Shown piece by piece: positions 1 through 6,242 of a stretch of DNA of 6,646 nucleotides (positions within the stretch are counted from its first letter, which is position 1; each line of letters opens with the position of its first letter). Location: positions 1-6,646 of the forward strand of contig SLNI01000170.1 of assembly GCA_007133115.1 (NCBI GenBank), read 5' to 3'. A model generated the notes under the pieces. That model searched no databases, was not told the origin of the DNA, and saw only the letters and a program-made list of their open reading frames with translations. The position numbers and the translations under genes are program-made. Origin of the DNA: Thioalkalivibrio sp. GTDB lineage: Bacteria; Pseudomonadota; Gammaproteobacteria; Ectothiorhodospirales; Ectothiorhodospiraceae.

Positions 1-1322
1 TATCCGGTGAATCTCAACCCCGCCTTGGGTTCGAGGTAATACCCTTCCTTCTCCCAGCGGAAGCCGGCTTTCGGATAGACATCGAATCGTGTCGCGGTGA
101 GCGAGTCTTTCCGGTCGAACCGGACCAGTTCCGAGGTCAGGTCGACGTCCAGCCCCGGATACGGGGACTGGCCACCGGTCAGCACCAGCTGGGGCATCCG
201 CTGGTAGGGTTTGGATCGCTCCGGCAGGTTCGGATCGAGGCTCTTGTAGTCTTCGACCTGGCCGCGTAGCCGCCAGTGGGTCCAGTCGTAGGCGGCGGTG
301 GCCCGGCGGGTCGCGAATGCAGTGCTCGCGCTGAAGACGTCGGACCCGAAATCCCGGAAGTATTCGGTATCGGACACGTCGTTGATGTCGATGTCCGTGC
401 GTAGATTGGGAATCGGTCTTGCCTTCTGTCGCCAGGCGATCAGGTAGCGATCGTCGCCGAATTTTTGATCGTCGGGCAGGTAACGCAGATCGAGTGTTCC
501 GTCATGTCGCGGGCGGAGGTACCGCCATTGCGTATCCAGCATGACACCGCGTTCTTCCATCACGCGAGGCGTGAGTGTGGCATCGTAATCGGGCGCGATA
601 TTCCAGTACCAGGGAACCGCCAGTTCAAGACCATGGCGACTGGTAATGGCCGCGCTGGGCATCAGGATGCCCGACATGCGCCGGTCGTCGATCGGGAACT
701 GGATGTAGGGCGTGTAGAAAACGGGCACATCCTTGAACCGCAGGGTGACGTTGCGCGCATCGCCACGCCCGCTTTCCTGGTCCAGGCGGATGTCCGACCC
801 CGTCAGCCACCAGGATTCATTGCTCTCCGGGCAGGTGGTGTAGCGTGCCTCGGACATCTGGATCTTGCCGGGCTCGAGCTGGGCCGCCTGGTCTGCACCG
901 CCCCGGGCATTCCGTGAACGCAGCCAGTACCGAACATCGGAGAATTCCCCCTCGTCCGAATCCAGCTGGTACCAGCTGTCTCCGGCCTCGACCAGGAGAT
1001 CGCCGTCGAAGAGCTGGCTGCGGCCGCGCGTCTCCACCCGACGCGTCTCGGTGTAGAAGTCGATCCAGTCGGAATCGAGGCGGCGGTCGAGGGCGAACAG
1101 CTGGACATCGCCGCGGGCCTCGATGCGCTCCCCACGGACCGAGTCCACGGAGTCGGCCTCGACCTCGATCATGTCATGGGGGAGACTGCGCAGCTCCGGC
1201 CAGAATTCCGCCGGCACGACAGGGCAGTCCTGGAGAAATTCGGCGGCGGAGGCCAGCGGTATCAGCGCCAGGGAGAGCGCCGAAATCGCGGCGGCAACGG
1301 GGCGGCGATTCGAGGCCATCAT
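1..1322 (-). CDS. lptD: LPS-assembly protein LptD, N-terminal part (C-terminus beyond the left edge)
   Basis: LptD is the outer-membrane barrel that, with LptE, inserts lipopolysaccharide into the outer leaflet. I translated the minus strand by hand: the frame stays open from 1322 to the window edge (about 440 codons; E. coli LptD is 784). A signal peptide comes first (Arg6-Arg7, then a hydrophobic run ending ASA at 24-26). An OstA/LptA-like jellyroll spans about 50-190, followed by the start of the barrel domain. The family stretch YTTCP (161-165) and then FKDVPVFYTPY (196-206) with downstream DDRRMSG is diagnostic. Cys33 and Cys164 match the two N-terminal cysteines (C31, C173 in E. coli) that form interdomain disulfides; their partners lie off the window. 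The start is uncertain: ATGs at 1334, 1322 and 1319 are all in frame and none has a clear ribosome binding site. I chose 1322 because an upstream frame ends on it. In many gammaproteobacteria surA follows lptD, so it is expected to the left. Confidence 0.95.
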   Translation of the reverse strand, partial: MMASNRRPVAAAISALSLALIPLASAAEFLQDCPVVPAEFWPELRSLPHDMIEVEADSVDSVRGERIEARGDVQLFALDRRLDSDWIDFYTETRRVETRGRSQLFDGDLLVEAGDSWYQLDSDEGEFSDVRYWLRSRNARGGADQAAQLEPGKIQMSEARYTTCPESNESWWLTGSDIRLDQESGRGDARNVTLRFKDVPVFYTPYIQFPIDDRRMSGILMPSAAITSRHGLELAVPWYWNIAPDYDATLTPRVMEERGVMLDTQWRYLRPRHDGTLDLRYLPDDQKFGDDRYLIAWRQKARPIPNLRTDIDINDVSDTEYFRDFGSDVFSASTAFATRRATAAYDWTHWRLRGQVEDYKSLDPNLPERSKPYQRMPQLVLTGGQSPYPGLDVDLTSELVRFDRKDSLTATRFDVYPKAGFRWEKEGYYLEPKAGLRFTG

Positions 1323-1354
1323 GCTGGGAAACATGTACTTGCAATGGTGCCCAT
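1319..1354 (-). CDS. Possible 11-codon leader ORF coupled to lptD
   Basis: An ATG at 1354 is preceded by AAAGGA (plus-strand 1363-1368) with 8 bases between. This is the best ribosome binding site upstream of lptD. The frame encodes MGTIASTCFPA and stops at TGA 1321-1319, which overlaps the lptD ATG at 1322 as ATGA. It is out of frame with lptD, so it is not an N-terminal extension. The lptD starts themselves lack a purine-rich site, which would fit translation by coupling. The peptide resembles nothing I know. The overlap could be chance, and no expression evidence is available. Confidence 0.4.
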   Translation of the reverse strand: MGTIASTCFPA

Positions 1355-1362
1355 CGGATCGG

Positions 1363-1368
1363 TCCTTT
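1363..1368 (-). promoter_or_regulatory. Ribosome binding site upstream of lptD
   Basis: The site reads AAAGGA on the minus strand. It is 8 bases from the ATG at 1354 but 28 or more from the in-frame lptD ATGs at 1334 and 1322, which is too far for direct use. It therefore points to the short leader frame rather than to lptD itself. Confidence 0.5.
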
Positions 1369-1434
1369 GGCTGTGGGACATACAGGTTGGCCCCAGGCGC
1401 CGGGGTCCGGGCGTTCCAGCCGGCAGATGCCGGA

Positions 1435-1463
1435 CTTATACCGTGCGGTGCAGGTACCCGCAA
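1435..1463 (-). promoter_or_regulatory. Probable sigma70-type promoter for lptD
   Basis: On the minus strand the -35 is TTGCGG (plus-strand 1458-1463) and the -10 is TATAAG (plus-strand 1435-1440), separated by exactly 17 bases. The -10 matches the consensus at 5 of 6 positions and the -35 at 3 of 6. The predicted start of transcription is near 1428, giving a leader of roughly 100 bases before lptD. A 6+6 dyad, CCGGCA-TC-TGCCGG on the minus strand (plus-strand 1420-1433), falls on that predicted start. Confidence 0.5.
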
Positions 1464-1468
1464 GCCGA

Positions 1469-1496
1469 TTCACCTTGCCCGCTACGCCGGTATACT
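1469..1496 (+). promoter_or_regulatory. Probable sigma70-type promoter for ppa
   Basis: The -10 is TATACT at 1491-1496 (5 of 6 consensus positions). Its best-placed -35 is TTCACC at 1469-1474 (4 of 6) with a 16-base spacer. The predicted transcript starts near 1503, giving a 5' leader of about 40 bases. The -35 box lies only 5 bases from the -35 box of the divergent lptD promoter, so the two sites are back to back. TTGCCC at 1475 is only 10 bases from the -10 and is not the -35. Confidence 0.55.
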
Positions 1497-1529
1497 ATCC
1501 CGCCAGACTTATCCCAGCATTCCATCCTT

Positions 1530-1534
1530 GAGGA
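1530..1534 (+). promoter_or_regulatory. Ribosome binding site of ppa
   Basis: GAGGA stands 7 bases before the ATG at 1542. This decides the start, because the frame is open far upstream to 1176 but those codons run antisense through lptD and its leader. Confidence 0.75.
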
Positions 1535-1541
1535 CCCCGCC

Positions 1542-2078
1542 ATGGATTTGAGCAAGATCGCTGCAGGCACCGACCTGCCCAATGATATCAATGTCGTGGT
1601 CGAAATTCCGGCCATGGGTCAACCCGTCAAGTACGAGATTGACAAGGACAGCGGGGCCTTGATGGTCGATCGGTTCATGACCGTCGCCATGTATTACCCC
1701 TGCAACTACGGTTTCGTACCGCATACCCTGGCCGAGGATGGTGACCCGCTCGACGTGCTGGTGATCACGCCGGTGCCGCTGGTTCCGGGGGCCGTCGTGC
1801 GCGCCCGTCCCGTCGGCCTCCTCAACATGGCCGACGAGGCCGGACCCGACGCCAAGGTGCTGGCGGTGCCGCTGACCAAGCTGGATCCGCAGTACGCACG
1901 GGTCCATGGGCCTGAGGACGTGCACCAGGAGCTTCTGGATCAGATCACCCACTTCTTTGGGCACTACAAGGAAATGGAGCGCAACAAGTGGGTCAAGGTC
2001 GAGGGATGGTCGGATGCGGAAAGCGCGAAGGCTGAAATCCTCGCCAGCTACAAGCGTTACCAGAAGAGCAAGGTCTGA
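1542..2078 (+). CDS. ppa: Family I inorganic pyrophosphatase
   Basis: This soluble cytoplasmic enzyme hydrolyses pyrophosphate to two phosphates and so pulls nucleotide-sugar, nucleic-acid and aminoacyl-tRNA synthesis forward. The product has 178 residues (E. coli 176) and aligns without gaps, by memory of the E. coli sequence, at an offset of +1. The active-site set is complete: Glu21, Lys30, Glu32, Arg44, Tyr52, Tyr56, Asp66, Asp68, Asp71, Asp98, Asp103, Lys105, Tyr142 and Lys143. The signature DGDPLDVLV, with the metal-binding aspartates, is at 66-74. The ATG at 1542 is fixed by the ribosome binding site and by the E. coli-like N-terminus. It is divergent from lptD and 85 bases ahead of mrdA on the same strand. 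It may share a transcript with mrdA, although a strong hairpin lies between them. It has no direct role in the wall; the link could be recycling of pyrophosphate from precursor synthesis, which is inference. Confidence 0.97.
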   Translation: MDLSKIAAGTDLPNDINVVVEIPAMGQPVKYEIDKDSGALMVDRFMTVAMYYPCNYGFVPHTLAEDGDPLDVLVITPVPLVPGAVVRARPVGLLNMADEAGPDAKVLAVPLTKLDPQYARVHGPEDVHQELLDQITHFFGHYKEMERNKWVKVEGWSDAESAKAEILASYKRYQKSKV

Positions 2079-2091
2079 CACGTTCGGACCC

Positions 2092-2117
2092 GGTCCCGGT
2101 GGGTGTCCGCCGGGACC
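2092..2117 (+). terminator. Strong hairpin after ppa; weak terminator, attenuator or processing site
   Basis: GGTCCCGGTGG (2092-2102) and CCGCCGGGACC (2107-2117) form an 11-bp stem with one T-G wobble around a GTGT tetraloop, starting 13 bases after the ppa stop. No run of T follows (the next bases are CTGACGTTTCC), so it is a poor classical intrinsic terminator. It may protect the 3' end of ppa mRNA, pause the polymerase, or partly insulate ppa from mrdA. Confidence 0.4.
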
Positions 2118-2134
2118 CTGACGTTTCCACCTCC

Positions 2135-2152
2135 CTTCGCCGCGTGGCGAGG
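2135..2152 (+). promoter_or_regulatory. Hairpin overlapping the mrdA ribosome binding site
   Basis: CTTCGCC (2135-2141) pairs with GGCGAGG (2146-2152) around a GCGT loop: 7 bp with one T-G wobble. The right arm contains GAGG of the mrdA ribosome binding site GAGGA (2149-2153), which lies 10 bases before the ATG at 2164. Folding would hide the site and lower mrdA translation. The stem is short, and whether it forms in the cell is not known. Confidence 0.4.
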
Positions 2153-2163
2153 AATCTGCAAGC

Positions 2164-4047
2164 ATGTTGATCGACCGCCCGGACTCCTACAACGAAGAAG
2201 CCCGCGATCAGCAACGGTTTTCGGTTCGTGTACTGCTTTCTATTCTGATCCTGTTGGTCCTGATCGCGATGCTGGTGGTGCGGATGTTCACACTGCAGGT
2301 GGGCGCGCACGAGCATTTCATCACGCTGTCCGAGAACAACCGCCTTCGCATCGAGCCCATTCCGCCCACGCGCGGCTTGATCTTCGACCGCAATGGCGTC
2401 CTGCTGGCGGAGAATCGGCCCTCGTTCCAACTCGAGATCACCGTCGAGCAGACTGGTGATCTGGATTCGCTGCTGGAACGCCTGTCCGGGATGGTCGCGC
2501 TGACACCGTCGGAGATCTCCCGTTTCCGTTCACTGGCGCGTCAGCGTCGCCCGTTTCAGCCGGTGCCGCTGAAGTCCGGCCTGGACGACGAGACCGTGGC
2601 TCGGATCGCGGTTGCCCGTCACGAGCTTCCCGGTGTCGAGATCGAGGCGCGTCCAGTGCGGTATTACCCTCATGGCGAAGACTTTGCCCATGTCGTCGGG
2701 TATGTCGGGCGGATCAACGAACAGGATCTGCAGCGCCTGGATACTCGAAACTACGCAGGTACGTCGCACACGGGCAAGACCGGTGTGGAACGCTACTACG
2801 AGGATCTCCTGCACGGTGTCACCGGTCACCGACAGGTCGAGGTGAATGCGCAGGGTCGGGTGATCCGCGAGCTTGCGGTGACGCCGCCGGTCCCCGGGCA
2901 GGATCTGTTTCTCGGCATTGATCTCGAACTGCAGCTGGCCGCGCGGGATGCGCTCGCGGATCTCGATGGCGCCGTGGTGGCGATGGATCCGTCGACGGGT
3001 GAAGTGCTCGCCCTGGTCAGCAAGCCGGGTTTCGATCCCAACCCGTTCGTACAGGGGATATCCCGCGGAGATTTCGCCGCCCTGCAGGCCGATCCGCACA
3101 ATCCCCTGTTCAACCGCGCCCTCAGCGGTCAATACCCGCCGGGTTCGACGCTGAAACCGGTGGTGGCTCTGGCGGGTCTGGAGGAGGGTGTGACGACGGC
3201 GGAACGGCGCATGTTCGCGACCGGCTATTACCAGTTGCCGGGCCACGAGCGCCGTTACCGGGACTGGCGGCGCAGCGGGCACGGCTGGGTGGACATGAAT
3301 CGCGCCATCGCCGTCTCCTCGGACGTGTACTTCTACGATCTCGGTCACAAGCTCGGGATCGATCGCATGGCGCCCATGTTTGGTGCTTTCGGTGTTGGGA
3401 GCCGAGTGGGTATCGACGCCACCGGGGAGCGGTCGGGCATTCTGCCCAGCCGCGAGTGGAAACGCTCGGCGCAGAATCTCCCGTGGTTTCCCGGAGAAAC
3501 CCTGATCACCGCGATCGGGCAGGGCTATATGCTGACGACTCCGATGCAACTGGCGGACATCACCAGCACGCTGGCCAACCGGGGGCAGCGGGTCCAGCCG
3601 CGCCTGTTGCGGGCAATCCGGCAGACCAGCGAAGCGGACTGGGTAGCGCAACCCGTGCGTTACCTCGAACCGGTTCAGGCCAGCGATGCGCACTGGGAGG
3701 CCATTCACCAGGCGTTGATCGCAGCCGTGAACGAACGCCATGGCACTGCCTGGGGCAGTGTCGGCAGCACCTCAAACGGCTACGTCGTCGCCGGGAAGAC
3801 CGGAACCTCGCAGGTCTTCAGTCTGGGCCCGGACCAGGAGTACAAGCAATCTGAACTCGATCGGCGCCTGTGGGATCACGCGCTGTTCATCGGCTATGCG
3901 CCGGCGGATGACCCGCAGATCGCCGTGGCGGTTCTGGTGGAACACGGTGGCAGTGGCGGACGTGTCGCGGCGCCGATTGCACGCGATGTGATCAAGCACC
4001 ATCTGCTGTCAAAAGGGCTGGTGGCCGCAGTGGAGGAGGCGTCGTGA
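2164..4047 (+). CDS. mrdA: Penicillin-binding protein 2, elongation transpeptidase (MrdA)
   Basis: PBP2 is the class B DD-transpeptidase of the elongasome. It cross-links lateral-wall peptidoglycan in the periplasm and activates its partner RodA. The product has 627 residues (E. coli 633). In order: a short cytoplasmic tail; one membrane helix at about 21-39; the pedestal motif PTRGLIFDRNG at 68-78; the linker motif GKTGVERYYEDLLHG; and the transpeptidase domain with all three active-site motifs. These are SxxK with catalytic Ser328 and Lys331, SSD at 385-387 (the SxN-type motif), and KTGT at 545-548. RSGHGWVDMN before the second motif is typical of PBP2 rather than of the division enzyme FtsI. 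The ATG at 2164 has GAGGA 10 bases upstream. The 3' end overlaps rodA by four bases, so the two are probably translated together in a fixed ratio. No promoter of its own is evident in the 85-bp gap, so transcription may come from ppa. Beta-lactams such as mecillinam target this family. Confidence 0.97.
   Translation: MLIDRPDSYNEEARDQQRFSVRVLLSILILLVLIAMLVVRMFTLQVGAHEHFITLSENNRLRIEPIPPTRGLIFDRNGVLLAENRPSFQLEITVEQTGDLDSLLERLSGMVALTPSEISRFRSLARQRRPFQPVPLKSGLDDETVARIAVARHELPGVEIEARPVRYYPHGEDFAHVVGYVGRINEQDLQRLDTRNYAGTSHTGKTGVERYYEDLLHGVTGHRQVEVNAQGRVIRELAVTPPVPGQDLFLGIDLELQLAARDALADLDGAVVAMDPSTGEVLALVSKPGFDPNPFVQGISRGDFAALQADPHNPLFNRALSGQYPPGSTLKPVVALAGLEEGVTTAERRMFATGYYQLPGHERRYRDWRRSGHGWVDMNRAIAVSSDVYFYDLGHKLGIDRMAPMFGAFGVGSRVGIDATGERSGILPSREWKRSAQNLPWFPGETLITAIGQGYMLTTPMQLADITSTLANRGQRVQPRLLRAIRQTSEADWVAQPVRYLEPVQASDAHWEAIHQALIAAVNERHGTAWGSVGSTSNGYVVAGKTGTSQVFSLGPDQEYKQSELDRRLWDHALFIGYAPADDPQIAVAVLVEHGGSGGRVAAPIARDVIKHHLLSKGLVAAVEEAS
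4032..4039 (+). promoter_or_regulatory. Ribosome binding site of rodA inside the mrdA coding end
   Basis: GGAGGAGG lies within the last codons of mrdA, 4 to 7 bases before the GTG at 4044 depending on register. It is a near-ideal site, and it supports the GTG start in the GTGA overlap. Its strength probably offsets the weaker start codon. Confidence 0.75.
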
Positions 4048-5162
4048 TCAGCGTCACCGGGCGCGAGCTGACGACCGGGCAGTGGCTGCTTCGAAGCTTC
4101 CGGCTGGACGGTATGCTGATGCTGCTGATCGCGATGCTTCTGGGCGTGGGTCTTCTGGTGTTGTTCAGCGCTTCCGGCGAGAACGTGGCTGCATTGGAGC
4201 GCCAGCTGCTCCGCATCGGCGTGGGCTTCCTGGGTCTTCTGCTTTTCGCGCGCGTACCGGTATCCGTTCTCAAGGTCTGGGCGCCCTGGCTTTTCCTGTT
4301 GGGATTGGGGTTGCTGCTCGGAGTCATGTTCGCGGGTGACGTGGGCAAGGGTGCGCGACGCTGGCTGGATCTGGGTCTGTTGCGCTTCCAGCCCTCCGAA
4401 ATCATGAAGCTCGCGATGCCTCTGACGGTGGCCTGGTATCTGTCCCTGCGCAGTGGGCCGCCACGCTTCGTCGACCTTATCGTGGTCGGGGTGTTGATCG
4501 TGGTTCCGGTTCTGCTGATCATGCGTCAGCCCGATTTGGGTACGGCGCTGCTGGTGGGCGCCTCGGGGATCCTGGTGCTGATGCTGGCCGGCCTGAGCTG
4601 GGGCTGGATCGTGGGTATGGTTGTCGCGCTGGCGGCCGCCATACCGGTGTTGTGGACCCAGATGTATGACTACCAGCGCCAGCGGGTGCTGACCCTGCTC
4701 AACCCCGAGTCGGACCCGCTCGGGGCCGGCTACCACATCATTCAGTCCAAGATCGCGATCGGCTCCGGCGGGCTGTACGGCAAGGGCTGGCTGAACGGCA
4801 CGCAGTCGCAGTTGCAGTTCCTGCCCGAGCGATCCACCGACTTCGTGTTCGCGGTCTATGCCGAGGAATTCGGGTTCATGGGCATTCTGTTTCTGCTGCT
4901 GCTGTATTTCCTCATCGTGGGACGCGGGCTCTGGATTGCGGCATTGGCCCAGGACCGCTTTTCGCGCCTGGTCGCCGGAAGCATCAGCCTGACGTTTGCG
5001 GTCTACATGGTGGTGAACATCGGCATGGTCAGCGGGTTGTTGCCCGTCGTGGGCGTGCCCCTGCCGCTGGTGAGCTACGGCGGCACTTCGTTGGTGACGC
5101 TGATGGTGGGCTTCGGTATCCTGATGGCCGTGCAATCTCAACAACGATTGGTGAATCGATGA
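4044..5162 (+). CDS. rodA: Peptidoglycan glycosyltransferase RodA (SEDS family)
   Basis: RodA (mrdB) polymerises lipid II into glycan strands at the inner membrane and works as a complex with PBP2 to build the side wall and maintain rod shape. The product has 372 residues (E. coli 370) and is very hydrophobic, consistent with the ~10 membrane helices of the family; the first is at about 24-42. Family motifs include ARRWLDLGLLRFQPSEIMKL at 104-123, RQPDLGTALL, and the long periplasmic loop with GTQSQLQFLPERSTDF. In that loop Asp266 corresponds to the catalytic aspartate shown in other RodA proteins (Asp262 in E. coli). Near the C-terminus VPLPLVSYGG is the classic SEDS signature. A GTG start shares GTGA with the mrdA stop, and the TGA stop shares ATGA with the next gene. 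FtsW is the main alternative, but the size, the Asp-loop wording and the PBP2 neighbour favour RodA. Confidence 0.96.
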   Translation: MISVTGRELTTGQWLLRSFRLDGMLMLLIAMLLGVGLLVLFSASGENVAALERQLLRIGVGFLGLLLFARVPVSVLKVWAPWLFLLGLGLLLGVMFAGDVGKGARRWLDLGLLRFQPSEIMKLAMPLTVAWYLSLRSGPPRFVDLIVVGVLIVVPVLLIMRQPDLGTALLVGASGILVLMLAGLSWGWIVGMVVALAAAIPVLWTQMYDYQRQRVLTLLNPESDPLGAGYHIIQSKIAIGSGGLYGKGWLNGTQSQLQFLPERSTDFVFAVYAEEFGFMGILFLLLLYFLIVGRGLWIAALAQDRFSRLVAGSISLTFAVYMVVNIGMVSGLLPVVGVPLPLVSYGGTSLVTLMVGFGILMAVQSQQRLVNR

Positions 5163-6196
5163 TCCTGCCCCCCCGGCGCCGACCCTTTTTCGCTGCCCTG
5201 AATGTTTTCGTCTACGCGCTGCTGGTGGTTGTTCTCGGGGCGTGTTCCACACCAGGAGTGGCCGTTTACGAGTCGGAGTACCGCGCAGGGGAGCCTCCCT
5301 ACCTCGAGCGGGCCGAGGTCCAAAGCTTCATCGACGAGCAGGTGGCCGCAGGGATCGACCGCGAACTCCTCGAAAGCCTTTTCCTGGCAGTGGAACCGCA
5401 ACAGCGCATCCTGGACCTTATTTCCCGTCCCGCGGAGGCGCGCCCCTGGAAGGACTACCGTCCGATCTTCGTGAACAGCCGGCGGATCGAACGCGGCCAG
5501 GCATTCATGGCCGAGCAGGCCGAGTGGCTGGAGCGGGCCGATGCCGCCTACGGCGTGGATCCTGCGCTGGTCGCCGCCATCATCGGTGTAGAAACCGATT
5601 ACGGGCGCAATATGGGTGGGTTTCGGGTTTTCGATGCGCTGGTGACGCTCGGGTTCGATTATCCGCCGCGGGCAGGTTTCTTCCGCAGTGAACTCGTACA
5701 TTTCCTGCAGTTGGCCGAGGAAGAATCCCTGGATCTGCGTGAGACGCGGGGTTCCTACGCGGGTGCGATGGGTCGCGGCCAGTTCATCTCCTCGAGCTAT
5801 CGCGCCTATGCGGTGGACTTCAACGCGGATGGCCGCCGCGACCTCCTCGGCTCCTGGCCGGATGCGATCGGCAGCGTGGCGAACTACTTCCGGGCCCATC
5901 ACTGGCAAACCGGCCAACCGGTAGTCGCCCTGGCCCGAGTCGAGGGCGATGCCCACGAGGCCCTGCTCGGTGGGGGGTACCAGGCCCGTTTCGGTTTGCA
6001 GGAACTCGCCGAGAAGGGGGTGTTTCCTGTGGAAGCCGTACCCGCTGATGGTCAGTTCTCCCTGATCCGGCTGGAGGGGGAGCAGGGCTTCGAATTCTAC
6101 CTGGGTTATCCCAACTTCTACGTCATCACCCGCTACAACCGCAGTCCTCTCTACGCGATGGCCGTGCATCAACTCGCCGAGGCCCTGAGACCGTGA
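5159..6196 (+). CDS. mltB: Membrane-bound lytic murein transglycosylase B (lipoprotein)
   Basis: This family cleaves the MurNAc-GlcNAc bond of peptidoglycan with formation of a 1,6-anhydro end, from the outer membrane facing the periplasm. The product has 345 residues (E. coli MltB 361). A lipoprotein signal is clear: Arg6-Arg8, a hydrophobic run, then lipobox LGAC with lipidated Cys29. Ser at +2 predicts sorting to the outer membrane. The catalytic domain (SLT_2 type) begins near Trp97. The catalytic glutamate is Glu145 in [13 protein letters not shown], matching Glu162 of E. coli. [11 protein letters not shown] at 199-209 is the second signature. DFNADGRRD at 220-228 followed by Asp235 resembles the calcium-binding EF-hand of E. 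coli Slt35. The ATG overlaps the rodA stop (ATGA). Its own ribosome binding site is weak (GGTGA, 4 bases away), so it probably relies on coupling to rodA. In E. coli mltB lies elsewhere; in Pseudomonas it sits in this cluster. Confidence 0.95.
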   Translation: MILPPRRRPFFAALNVFVYALLVVVLGACSTPGVAVYESEYRAGEPPYLERAEVQSFIDEQVAAGIDRELLESLFLAVEPQQRILDLISRPAEARPWKDYRPIFVNSRRIERGQAFMAEQAEWLERADAAYGVDPALVAAIIGVETDYGRNMGGFRVFDALVTLGFDYPPRAGFFRSELVHFLQLAEEESLDLRETRGSYAGAMGRGQFISSSYRAYAVDFNADGRRDLLGSWPDAIGSVANYFRAHHWQTGQPVVALARVEGDAHEALLGGGYQARFGLQELAEKGVFPVEAVPADGQFSLIRLEGEQGFEFYLGYPNFYVITRYNRSPLYAMAVHQLAEALRP

Positions 6197-6230
6197 ATCG
6201 GGCCGGGGAGCGCCAACCCGGTGCGCGAGG

Positions 6231-6235
6231 AAGGA
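6231..6235 (+). promoter_or_regulatory. Ribosome binding site of rlpA
   Basis: AAGGA within GAGGAAGGA (6227-6235) lies 7 bases before the ATG at 6243. An in-frame GTG at 6240 is also possible, but its spacing of 4 bases is less good. Confidence 0.65.
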
Positions 6236-6242
6236 TGCCGTG

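Noticed and set aside
1400..1420. Possible sigmaE -35 (GGAAC on the minus strand) for lptD
   Set aside because: No TCTGA-like -10 lies 15-17 bases downstream; the following sequence is a GC-rich run.
465..1531. Overlapping plus-strand open frames across the lptD region
   Set aside because: The minus-strand frame is unmistakably LptD; the plus-strand products are Arg/Pro/Ser-rich shadows without domains.
1176..1541. In-frame N-terminal extension of ppa
   Set aside because: It runs antisense through the lptD start and both promoters. The E. coli-like N-terminus and GAGGA support ATG 1542.
2530..3741. 403-codon open frame on the minus strand through mrdA
   Set aside because: It is a shadow of the PBP2 gene, whose three active-site motifs confirm the plus-strand frame. 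There is no recognisable product or ribosome binding site.
3894..5252. 452-codon open frame on the minus strand through rodA
   Set aside because: It is antisense to a clear RodA gene. The product is rich in Gln, His, Arg and Ala in the way of a shadow frame in GC-rich coding DNA, and no domain is recognisable.
6203..6221. CCGGG/CCCGG stem between mltB and rlpA as a terminator
   Set aside because: It has only 5 bp with a 9-base loop and no T-run, and an rlpA ribosome binding site follows at once; read-through is more likely.
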